A stretch of DNA of 33,223 nucleotides from Verrucomicrobiota bacterium (lineage in GTDB: Bacteria; Verrucomicrobiota; Verrucomicrobiia; Verrucomicrobiales; DEV007). The notes beneath the pieces are model-generated. The model made no database searches. It saw only the letters and a list, made by a program, of their open reading frames with translations, and had not been told where the DNA came from. The stretch lies in assembly GCA_963205275.1 (NCBI GenBank), contig CAUJIH010000026.1, positions 1 through 33,223 of the forward strand. The letters run 5' to 3'. Of the stretch, positions 25,255 to 31,727 are shown one piece after another (positions within the stretch are counted from its first letter, which is position 1; every line of letters starts with the position of its first letter). Position numbers and translations under genes: made by a program.

Positions 25255-26787
25255 CTATTCTTGCATCGACACGATGTCAATATTCTCCACAACTGTTCCC
25301 CGGATCAGATCGATGACCGGACGATTGAAGATGCCGAGCAGGAGGGTCAGCGCGGCTGCGACCAGTAGCGGTGCCGTCCTCCAAGCAGCATGCCTCCCGC
25401 GAGTGGGGCATCCTCCCTCCGATGACTCTGATGACTCAGGCACCTCCCCAAAATAGGCGATTTCGAAAATACGGAAAAACAAGATGGCGTTCACTAGACT
25501 CGATCCCAACAAAGCAACAATGTAAAGCCAGTGGCCTGAATCGATGGCTCCTCGGATCAGATAAAATTTGCTAAAAAAGCCGCACATCGGAGGTACGCCG
25601 ATCATCGCCAGCCCCCCGAGGGTAAAGGCACCTGCCGCCCAGGGAGAACGGCGAAAGAGTCCCGAAAGATGCTCCAGTCTCGTCGCCCCGAACTGCTTCG
25701 CAAAGACACCCGCCGCTAGGAAGAGGCAAGAAGTCATCATGGCATCCGCCAAGATGTGATACATCGATCCCGTCAGCCCCCAGCGTCCGGCATCGCCCAG
25801 CCAAGTGCCGCCGACCATGTAACCGACCTCCGCTACGATCAGACAGCAGAGCATTTTCTTAATTTCTCGCTGTGTCAGTGCCATCACCGATCCCGCCACG
25901 ATGGAGCCAACCGCGATCAAGACCACCAGATCACTCCAGCCCGGATTCTCCGTAATCACACCCAGTCCGAAAACACCGAACAGGATGCGTATCATTACAT
26001 AGACGGAAACCTTCGTCACCAGCGGAGCCATTAGATTAGCACTGCCGGATGGGCAGTAGCTATAGGCATTCGGCAACCAACCATGCAGGGGGAAAAGGCC
26101 CATTTTCGTCCAAACACCCAGTAAGATAAAAACCAGTGCAGTGCCGATGATTCGAGAGTTCGCAATCTCAGGATTAGCCGCTAGGATCGTTCGAATATCG
26201 GCCATGTTTAGCGAGCCGACAGCCAGATAGAGGTAGCCTACGCCGATCAGATAAAAGGACGCCCCTACCGTGCCGATCACCAGATACTGGAAGGCAGCGA
26301 CTCTCGAGCGACGAGAGCTTCCTATCGCTACCAAGCCGTAGCTAGTCAGTGCCGTGATTTCGATCAACACGTAAACATTGAAGGCGTCTCCTGTAATCGT
26401 GATCCCGAATAGCCCGACGCAAAGCAGCAAAAAGAGCACGTAGAAAAATGGCGACTTCTCCGCATCCTTTTCTCCGTCCTGACGGATCGAATACACCAGA
26501 GCGAGCAATGCGACTACCGCGATGGCGAGTAGCAGTAGACTGTTCACTCCATCCGCTCGCAACTGGATACCAACTCCATGAGGACTTTCCCATCCTCCTA
26601 CGAAATAATCCCAAGCGCCCACTGTGGCGACGTGATGAACGACTCCAATCGAGCAGACGAACGACAGTGCAAGAGCCGTCAGCGCGATGGGGAAGCATAG
26701 GTGACGATCTCGTGTGCCAAAAAATCCGACAATGACAGCCCCGAAAAGAGGCGCAAGGACGACTATGACGGGTAAGTGCTCAGACAT
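25255..26787 (-). CDS. mrpD: Mrp antiporter subunit D-like
   Basis: A 510-residue multi-pass ND/Mrp family protein from ATG 26787. The conserved residues are in place: Glu in VYVLIEITALTSYG, Lys in GVWTKMGLFPLHGWLPNAYSY, Lys in APLVTKVSVYVMIR, REIKKMLCC, and IGVPPMCGFFSKFYLI. This makes it the best candidate for the MrpD proton-translocating subunit. The start was chosen because the longer frame to 26841 only adds non-family residues. It overlaps the C-type subunit gene by 8 bp (26780-26787). A histidine-poor cytoplasmic loop near the C-terminus (EVPESSESSEGGCPTRGRHA) is unusual but not diagnostic. Confidence 0.93.
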   Translation of the reverse strand: MSEHLPVIVVLAPLFGAVIVGFFGTRDRHLCFPIALTALALSFVCSIGVVHHVATVGAWDYFVGGWESPHGVGIQLRADGVNSLLLLAIAVVALLALVYSIRQDGEKDAEKSPFFYVLFLLLCVGLFGITITGDAFNVYVLIEITALTSYGLVAIGSSRRSRVAAFQYLVIGTVGASFYLIGVGYLYLAVGSLNMADIRTILAANPEIANSRIIGTALVFILLGVWTKMGLFPLHGWLPNAYSYCPSGSANLMAPLVTKVSVYVMIRILFGVFGLGVITENPGWSDLVVLIAVGSIVAGSVMALTQREIKKMLCCLIVAEVGYMVGGTWLGDAGRWGLTGSMYHILADAMMTSCLFLAAGVFAKQFGATRLEHLSGLFRRSPWAAGAFTLGGLAMIGVPPMCGFFSKFYLIRGAIDSGHWLYIVALLGSSLVNAILFFRIFEIAYFGEVPESSESSEGGCPTRGRHAAWRTAPLLVAAALTLLLGIFNRPVIDLIRGTVVENIDIVSMQE

Positions 26788-27235
26788 CGTCTTGAATCGT
26801 CTGGATCTGATTGAGGATTTCTGGTTCTTCCAGAGTGCCAAAATCCCGGAAAATCACCTGACACAGAGCGAGGGCTACCCCGAGAGTCGCCACCCCCACT
26901 ACGATAGCCGTCAGCATGAGAACGTGAGGCAGAGGATTGGCAAAAAGATCCGGATTGATGGGAAAAGCCGTCGCCCCAGCAGCTCCCCCTCCCTGTGCCA
27001 TAAAGTCGACCGCAGCCTCGCCCATCGTTTCATCCACGATGGGAATCGATGCTCCCTCTTTTACCCCCATCGAGACGTAGAGCAAGAGGATCGCCGTCTG
27101 AAAGATCGAAAGCCCGATCAATTTCTTGATCAGATTATTTTTCCCAATCGCCGCCCAAAGGCCCAGCATCATGATCACCACATAGATCCAGAAATTAAAA
27201 TGCGGAACTATCGTCGTTTTAATCCACTCCATCAT
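26780..27235 (-). CDS. mrpC: Mrp antiporter subunit C (NuoK-like)
   Basis: This 151-residue membrane protein has three hydrophobic helices. The NuoK/MrpC hallmark appears as GKNNLIKKLIGLSIFQTAILLLYVSMG, followed by NPLPHVLMLTAIVVGVATLGVALAL. An Ala/Gly-rich insert of about 30 residues (AVDFMAQGGGAAGATAF) separates the second and third helices and makes it longer than a typical 110-residue MrpC. It overlaps the D-like gene by 8 bp and starts 3 bp after the MrpB gene. MrpC contributes one of the ion channels at the interface with the large subunits. Confidence 0.93.
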   Translation of the reverse strand: MMEWIKTTIVPHFNFWIYVVIMMLGLWAAIGKNNLIKKLIGLSIFQTAILLLYVSMGVKEGASIPIVDETMGEAAVDFMAQGGGAAGATAFPINPDLFANPLPHVLMLTAIVVGVATLGVALALCQVIFRDFGTLEEPEILNQIQTIQDDV

Positions 27236-27238
27236 CGC

Positions 27239-28057
27239 TCACAGCCCTCCTTTCAATTCACCCCGAGTGGAGAGATTCGCGAACAGCGCGAACATGACGG
27301 ACGTCACCGTCATCGCCACTCCCAATTCCACACCGAAAATTCCATGCGAGCGTGCCATTTCTTCACCCCCCGTCTGTAACAGGCCGCTCAGAGCTCCGTA
27401 ATCGAGGAAGTTCCGACGAAAGAACAGGCTCAAGAGACCTATTCCCGCGTAGATGAAAACCCCTAGGCAGGCGAGGCGCAGATACATATCCTCCCGCAGT
27501 CGCCCCAATGCACTCCCCAGCCCTCCCGCCAGAGCGAGCAGAATGAAGCTAGTGCCGAGCACCACCCCTCCTTGGAAGCCACCTCCAGGACTCGGATGTC
27601 CGTGGGCGATGATGTAAAAACCAAATAATTGAGCCAGCGGCACAACCACCCGACAAGCCGTACCTACCACGACGCGGTGGCGGCCCTCCCCGTCAGAATC
27701 ACTCGTCGAAAATTCTCCCGAGCACGCCTTTTCCTCACTACCAGTGCTTTCTTCCTCATCCTTGCGACGCACCACTCGTAGAATCGCGAAGACCGCTATC
27801 CCCGCTGTGAGAATTACAGCCGTCTCGAAAAGTGTATCGTAGCCCCGGTAGTCTGCTAGGACGGCGGTGACCACATTCGGCACCCGCGTGTCCAGATAGG
27901 TGTTCTGCAGATAATGGACTGAGGAAGAAACTGATCCGCCGCTGACTCCTGAGTTCGGAGGAGAGTGTGGATCGCCAAATCGCGGAAAATCCTCCACTGC
28001 ATTGAGAAGGATCGCACCCGTGATGATCACGGCGATGGTGGCGAAAAGTTTCTGCAT
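27239..28057 (-). CDS. mrpB: Fused MbhE-like domain and MrpB
   Basis: This 272-residue protein appears to be a fusion. Residues 1-100 (LFATIAVIITGAILLNAV, NTYLDTRVPNVVTAVLADYRGYDTLFETAVILTAGIAVFAIL) match the MbhE-type C-terminal part of MrpA. Residues about 135-265 (AQLFGFYIIAHGHPSPGGGFQGGVV, AGIGLLSLFF, ELGVAMTVTSVMFALFANL) are MrpB. A charged Glu/Ser/Asp linker of about 35 residues joins them. MrpB is an integral part of the antiporter membrane complex. Its start overlaps the DUF4040 stop by one base (TGATG). Confidence 0.92.
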   Translation of the reverse strand: MQKLFATIAVIITGAILLNAVEDFPRFGDPHSPPNSGVSGGSVSSSVHYLQNTYLDTRVPNVVTAVLADYRGYDTLFETAVILTAGIAVFAILRVVRRKDEEESTGSEEKACSGEFSTSDSDGEGRHRVVVGTACRVVVPLAQLFGFYIIAHGHPSPGGGFQGGVVLGTSFILLALAGGLGSALGRLREDMYLRLACLGVFIYAGIGLLSLFFRRNFLDYGALSGLLQTGGEEMARSHGIFGVELGVAMTVTSVMFALFANLSTRGELKGGL

Positions 28058-28302
28058 CAGTCACTCGATTTTCGGGCTGTTTTAAAAATAGTCGCGATCA
28101 TCAAAGCTCCACTAATTCCTGCCCCCACCGTCGCTTCCGTGAAGGCCACATCCACAGCCCCCATCTCCGCCCAAATCAGACAAATGAGGAAGCCGTATGT
28201 ACTAAAGACCATCGCGGCACCCAATAGGTCACGCAGCTTCAGCGCAACCACCGCCGCGATTACGAGAAAAATGAGCAGGATGATGTCGAGAGGCAAAATC
28301 AC
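28057..28302 (-). CDS. DUF4040/MbhD-like antiporter subunit
   Basis: This small protein of 81 residues has three hydrophobic helices. The conserved centre, LRDLLGAAMVFSTYGFLICL… and WAEMGAVDVAFTEATVGAGI, is the MbhD/DUF4040 domain that normally lies in the C-terminal region of MrpA. It starts with GTG 28302 and overlaps mrpG by 4 bp (GTGA). Together with the N-terminal part of the next gene and the large core subunit at 23734 it covers the parts of a full MrpA. It carries the conserved acidic residues of the domain (WAEMGAVD, TEAT). Confidence 0.9.
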   Translation of the reverse strand: MILPLDIILLIFLVIAAVVALKLRDLLGAAMVFSTYGFLICLIWAEMGAVDVAFTEATVGAGISGALMIATIFKTARKSSD

Positions 28303-28718
28303 GGCTGTGAATCGTGGGTAGAATTTCTATTGAGATCTGCAGCTGCAGTTCTGCTCTCAGGGGGGCCAGCGAGTCGGTTTTCATGCTTCGGCGCGATCAC
28401 CGGATCGTTGCCATCCTCCCAACCCGCCTCGGCCAGAGCACTGGTACTAGTCGCACTGGCGATGTAGAGAAAAGCGATGATCACGAGCATTTTCAGTGCC
28501 ACCAACACAGCGGAAACGCTTGCCTCAGAATCCCCCAAGTCTCTCATCTGATACAGGGCAAAGCCAGCGATGATGAGCAAAGTCGAGAGCGTGTCCCCCT
28601 TTCCTGCCGCGTGCATCCGCGAAAAGAAATCCGGGAAGCGCAAAATCCCTACCCCCGCCCCGAGAAAAAAGACGAGACCGGCCAGAATAAGAAGGGCGCT
28701 GAGGAAGGAAATCACCAT
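28299..28718 (-). CDS. mrpG: Mrp antiporter subunit G
   Basis: This 139-residue membrane protein of the MnhG/PhaG family has an N-terminal helix and the signature GVGILRFPDFFSRMHAAGKGDTLSTLLIIAG. Two more helices follow, then a hydrophilic C-terminal tail of about 40 residues that is longer than usual. The start is ATG 28718; a TTG at 28730 gives four extra residues. It lies 14 bp after mrpF. Role: membrane subunit of the cation/proton antiporter. Confidence 0.92.
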   Translation of the reverse strand: MVISFLSALLILAGLVFFLGAGVGILRFPDFFSRMHAAGKGDTLSTLLIIAGFALYQMRDLGDSEASVSAVLVALKMLVIIAFLYIASATSTSALAEAGWEDGNDPVIAPKHENRLAGPPESRTAAADLNRNSTHDSQP

Positions 28719-28732
28719 AACAAAAACCAATC

Positions 28733-29053
28733 TTACGCTCTCTCACACACACTTTCTTCTGAGGTACTGGCAAGAACAATTCCGCGTCGTCCCTTGTGAC
28801 GGAGATACCGCGCAGCAGCGATGGCTCCGGTGAAATTCAACAGCGCATAGGTCAGCGCGAAGTCGATGAACATATCCACCTTCCCGAAGATCACCCCGAT
28901 GATGACCAACAGCACCGTCGTCTTCGTCCCTACCATGTTCGCACCCACGATGCGATCCATCGTCGTCGGCCCCATCACGATCCGACACATCGCCGGGATC
29001 ATCAGGAGCAGCAGAGCTACCCCCACACCGATAGAAAAATGTTCGAAAGTCAT
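28733..29053 (-). CDS. mrpF: Mrp antiporter subunit F
   Basis: The 106-residue protein from ATG 29053 has three predicted helices and the MrpF/PhaF pattern: VMGPTTMDRIVGANMVGTKTTVLL, then KVDMFIDFALTYALLNFTGAIAAARYL. A short basic tail follows. The upstream continuation of the frame (to 29266) runs antiparallel through mrpE in another frame and is not protein-like. The start is 8 bp after the mrpE stop. Confidence 0.92.
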   Translation of the reverse strand: MTFEHFSIGVGVALLLLMIPAMCRIVMGPTTMDRIVGANMVGTKTTVLLVIIGVIFGKVDMFIDFALTYALLNFTGAIAAARYLRHKGRRGIVLASTSEESVCERA

Positions 29054-29061
29054 GCAGGAAA

Positions 29062-29562
29062 TTATTCGAAAATATGGGCGATCCGTCGATCCATCTCTCC
29101 ATTGATTCCCGCAGCCGAGACATCGTCGATCGCGTGGATGCAGAGCATGTCGCCGAAAATGCGCACTGTCACCGTTCCCGGAGTCAGCGTGATCGAATTG
29201 GCCAAGAGAAATTTTTCTAAGTCCGTCGTCAACGCCGTTCTGTGCCAAACGATATGCGGCTGCCACGCTGTCCGCGGAGCGAAAGCCAGTTTAAAGACGG
29301 CAATATTCGCCAGCACGATCTGCCAAGTCAGCCAGAGCAGATAATTCAGAAAGCGAAAGAGGCGAACCATTCGCCGTGCCAGTCCCAAGCTCGAACCCGC
29401 CCCGATCAGCAGATCGCCGGACATCCAAGTCACCGCAGCGCAGGAGATCAATCCGAGAGACAGGTGGAAGGCATCCAGTTTTCCCGACAGAATCACCCAC
29501 AACAGCATCAATGCCCCAAAAACCAAGGCATAATCGAGAGAACTGGAAGGCTTTTTCTCCAT
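29062..29562 (-). CDS. mrpE: Mrp antiporter subunit E
   Basis: This 166-residue protein is the first gene of the antiporter operon. It has two to three membrane helices (about 12-29, 36-55 and 70-88), then the conserved soluble part with NSITLTPGTVTVRIFGDMLCIHAID, diagnostic of MnhE/PhaE. The start is ATG 29562, with no evident Shine-Dalgarno sequence. The order E-F-G-DUF4040-B-C-D-A-like-small-small-D-like, with overlaps or gaps mostly under 40 bp, indicates one transcript of about 8 kb. Confidence 0.93.
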   Translation of the reverse strand: MEKKPSSSLDYALVFGALMLLWVILSGKLDAFHLSLGLISCAAVTWMSGDLLIGAGSSLGLARRMVRLFRFLNYLLWLTWQIVLANIAVFKLAFAPRTAWQPHIVWHRTALTTDLEKFLLANSITLTPGTVTVRIFGDMLCIHAIDDVSAAGINGEMDRRIAHIFE

Positions 29563-29686
29563 CGAATCGTCGCTAAAAATCGATAATCAATCCTACGAGA
29601 GCAAGGAAGAGGGCGCTTGTCAATTTCTCCTGTAGAAATAACGAGATCGTGGTAACTTTTCGCCGCTTTCCTCTATTCGCTCGGTT
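29563..29686. promoter_or_regulatory. Divergent promoter region for the Mrp operon and the 29687 gene
   Basis: A 124-bp gap between outward-facing genes, so promoters for the antiporter operon (leftward) and the thioredoxin-fold protein (rightward) should lie here. I see no confident -35/-10 pair and no operator palindrome. The assignment rests on position. Confidence 0.35.
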
Positions 29687-30721
29687 ATGCCTCGTTCCTT
29701 CCCATCCCTCGCTATCGCGCCCGTAGTGCTCGTGGCAATGGCATGGAATCTCGGCAGTAGCGGGGGCACTCGTCTGCTGGCGCAGGATGCTCCGCCAATT
29801 CCCTCTCCGATTGCTGCTCCGATTGCTGCTCCGATCACTGCACCGATTGCTGCTCCGGTTCCGCCATCATCCGAATTCGCGAATGTTCCAGAACCTTCGG
29901 ACGGCTCAGGAGGAGAGATGGTGGTCGAGGAGACTCCCGTGGGATCGACGATGATCGCCACACCTGCTGATTTCGCTCCCGTACCACCGACGCTAACTCC
30001 CGGCGAAACGAAGCCGCCCGGAGTCACTGTTTCCGAAACTCAATCAAATGCACGCATGATCGAAGATGAGGCCCCTGAGCGCGTGCCCGTCTATCCTGAT
30101 GATCCCAATAGCGCTTGGTGGGAAATCGATCCTCACTACGCCTTCGAGCGTGCCCAGCGCGAGCAAAAGCCCCTAATGCTGCTTTTCACCGGAATCTGGA
30201 ATGCACAGGCGATGGCACTTTCGCAGGAAGTCTTCTCCACCAAGAGTTTCAACGATTACGTGAAGGAAAATCTGGTGATATGCTATCTCAATTATCCTCG
30301 CAATCCTACCGATGCACCGGATATGCTGCGGCACATTAAGGAGAAATTCAAAGTTCGAGGCTATCCGAACGTACTTTTCTTTCATCCCAACGGAGAAGTG
30401 CGCCGTGGAATTCGGGGGTATCGAAGTGGTCGTCCCGTCGATTACTTTAATCAGCTCGTCGCCGCCTGCTACCCAGTTCTTCAGTCGATTAGCGAACAGA
30501 AAAAGGAAATGGAAGCCAAAGGCTTTCGCGATTGGTCAAACTACTTAGGCCAGCCCCTCTTCGCCCGCTTCGTTGCAAGGGACCAAACTCGCGTCATGTT
30601 GCAGGATGGAGCGGGTAAACGATGGACGGTGGCCATGAATGAGCTAGCCCCAGACGATCAAAAACTGGCAGAGTCTTTTCCAGCGGTAAAGAAGAGTCCC
30701 CCAGAACACGCACAAGAATAG
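29687..30721 (+). CDS. Secreted thioredoxin-fold protein lacking CXXC, with an SHD1-like tail
   Basis: This 344-residue protein has a hydrophobic N-terminal signal (about 8-24). A Pro/Ala repeat linker follows (35-60), then a thioredoxin-like domain at about 150-265: KPLMLLFTG, EVFSTKSFNDYV, and RGYPNVLFFHPNG with the cis-Pro at 227. The usual W-C-x-x-C is W171-N172-A173-Q174-A175, so both cysteines are missing and it cannot be a disulfide oxidoreductase. The C-terminal 60 residues (FRDWSNYLGQPLFARFV, GKRWTVAMNELAPDDQ) have the SHD1 pattern seen also in the 2821-3756 protein. Probably a periplasmic binding or scaffold protein. Start ATG 29687. Confidence 0.82.
   Translation: MPRSFPSLAIAPVVLVAMAWNLGSSGGTRLLAQDAPPIPSPIAAPIAAPITAPIAAPVPPSSEFANVPEPSDGSGGEMVVEETPVGSTMIATPADFAPVPPTLTPGETKPPGVTVSETQSNARMIEDEAPERVPVYPDDPNSAWWEIDPHYAFERAQREQKPLMLLFTGIWNAQAMALSQEVFSTKSFNDYVKENLVICYLNYPRNPTDAPDMLRHIKEKFKVRGYPNVLFFHPNGEVRRGIRGYRSGRPVDYFNQLVAACYPVLQSISEQKKEMEAKGFRDWSNYLGQPLFARFVARDQTRVMLQDGAGKRWTVAMNELAPDDQKLAESFPAVKKSPPEHAQE
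29807..29854 (+). repeat. 12-bp tandem repeat in the linker of the thioredoxin-fold gene
   Basis: The unit CCGATTGCTGCT occurs at 29807-29818, 29819-29830 and 29843-29854, with a diverged copy (CCGATCACTGCA) at 29831-29842. It encodes Pro-Ile-Ala-Ala units in the proline-rich linker. The near-identical copies suggest recent slippage, so linker length may vary between strains. Confidence 0.8.
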
Positions 30722-30756
30722 TGCCTTAGTTCCGAGTCTTGCAGAATTACCCACTT

Positions 30757-30825
30757 CATCAATGGAGGGACCATCAATGAAGGGACAGTTACTTTTCTAT
30801 TCGAATCAATACAGATAATACAGAT
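30757..30825 (+). promoter_or_regulatory. Tandem repeats upstream of the RHH/PIN pair
   Basis: Two tandem pairs lie here. A 15-bp unit (CATCAATGGAGGGAC at 30757-30771, CATCAATGAAGGGAC at 30772-30786) differs at one base. A 9-bp unit (AATACAGAT at 30808-30816 and 30817-30825) is perfect, and the join of its copies contains GATAAT, a possible -10 box. RHH antitoxins normally bind repeated operators just upstream of their own gene, so these are plausible operator sites. No binding evidence is visible. Confidence 0.35.
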
Positions 30826-30859
30826 TTGACATCCAAAACGCATCCATTACGCTTCCATC

Positions 30860-31111
30860 ATGATCAGAACCACCATCACCCTAAAAAACGTCCCACCGGA
30901 ACTTCACCGCTCACTCAAGGAAAGCGCGAAACGCCATAAGCGCTCGCTCAATCAGGAAGCCATCCACATGCTAGAAAGCTCCCTGTTCGGTGATCAGAGC
31001 CAACACTCCAGTCTTCGTCAGCCGCCGCCAGTGCGTAGTTTGGGCGCGATTCTCGTCTCGTCCGAAGAATTGAACACTCGCGCCAATGACCTCCTGAATC
31101 GCGAGGAATGA
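30860..31111 (+). CDS. Ribbon-helix-helix antitoxin (VapB/FitA-like)
   Basis: This 83-residue protein has the Arc-type RHH pattern at its N-terminus: MIRTTITLKNVPPELHRSLKESAKRHKRSLNQEAIHMLES (strand, helix, helix). The C-terminal half (LRQPPPVRSLGAIL…) would be the part that binds the toxin. It sits immediately before the PIN-domain gene with a 4-bp overlap (ATGA), the classic VapBC/FitAB layout. The RHH domain would bind DNA and repress its own operon. Start ATG 30860, with no clear Shine-Dalgarno sequence. Confidence 0.9.
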   Translation: MIRTTITLKNVPPELHRSLKESAKRHKRSLNQEAIHMLESSLFGDQSQHSSLRQPPPVRSLGAILVSSEELNTRANDLLNREE

Positions 31112-31545
31112 TCGGACTCGACACCAACATTCTCGTCTCCCGAGTCGTGCCAGATCATCCAAGTCATGGACAAGTCTGCGAACGCATCGACAGCTTGCTT
31201 GCCGAGGAAAAAAAGCTGGCGCTCACCTCAGGCATCCTTTCCGAGTTCATCCACATCGTCACCGACGCCAAGCGCTTCCAGAATCCCCTGACCATGACCG
31301 AAGCACTGGAATGGGCGGAATTTTGGAGTCAAGCGGAAGAAACCGTGATGATTCATCCTGACTACAAAGCTCACGTCCAATGGCTCCACTGGTTACGAGA
31401 ACATCGCCTTGGCAGAAAACGCCTACTCGACACCCTGATCGCTGCAACCTGGCACAGCGCGAGCATCACCGAAATTTACACGCTCAATCCAAGTGACTTC
31501 AAAATTTTCGCTGTGTTCGACTTTGTAAACTCGCCAAGCCAGTGA
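31108..31545 (+). CDS. PIN-domain toxin (VapC-like ribonuclease)
   Basis: The 145-residue PIN-domain protein has the metal-binding acidic residues in place: Asp5 (GLDTNIL), Glu46 (LSEFIHI), Asp108 (LLDTLIAAT) and a later Asn127/Asp130 (TLNPSDF). VapC toxins cleave tRNA or rRNA in the absence of their antitoxin; the target here cannot be told from sequence. The ATG overlaps the antitoxin stop by 4 bp (ATGA), and GAGG lies just before it. The stop at 31545 is 48 bp from the repeat array at 31593. Confidence 0.92.
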   Translation: MIGLDTNILVSRVVPDHPSHGQVCERIDSLLAEEKKLALTSGILSEFIHIVTDAKRFQNPLTMTEALEWAEFWSQAEETVMIHPDYKAHVQWLHWLREHRLGRKRLLDTLIAATWHSASITEIYTLNPSDFKIFAVFDFVNSPSQ

Positions 31546-31592
31546 AACCTGAATCCACGACTTCTCCACCACTGCCATCCCCATCACCGAAA

Positions 31593-31727
31593 AAAATTAC
31601 GGGGTCAAAATTACGGGGTCATGCAACATTTCTTGACAAAACTTTCACTCGCTTCTCGTCCACGTTCGTGTACCGTAAAAAATGTTGCCTCTCCAACTAC
31701 AACTGTCACGAAATGTTGCATGACCCC
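31593..31727. repeat. REP-like palindrome with a 14-bp tandem repeat
   Basis: Two perfect tandem copies of AAAATTACGGGGTC lie at 31593-31606 and 31607-31620. A perfect 18-bp inverted repeat follows: GGGGTCATGCAACATTTC at 31615-31632 and its complement at 31710-31727. Allowing one mismatch it extends to 24 bp (31615-31638 with 31704-31727). The spacer has a further half-copy, AAATGTTGC, at about 31680-31688. The style resembles palindromes associated with Y1-type (RAYT) transposases, but no such gene is in the window. Its position after the toxin gene could also let it end transcription. Confidence 0.7.
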
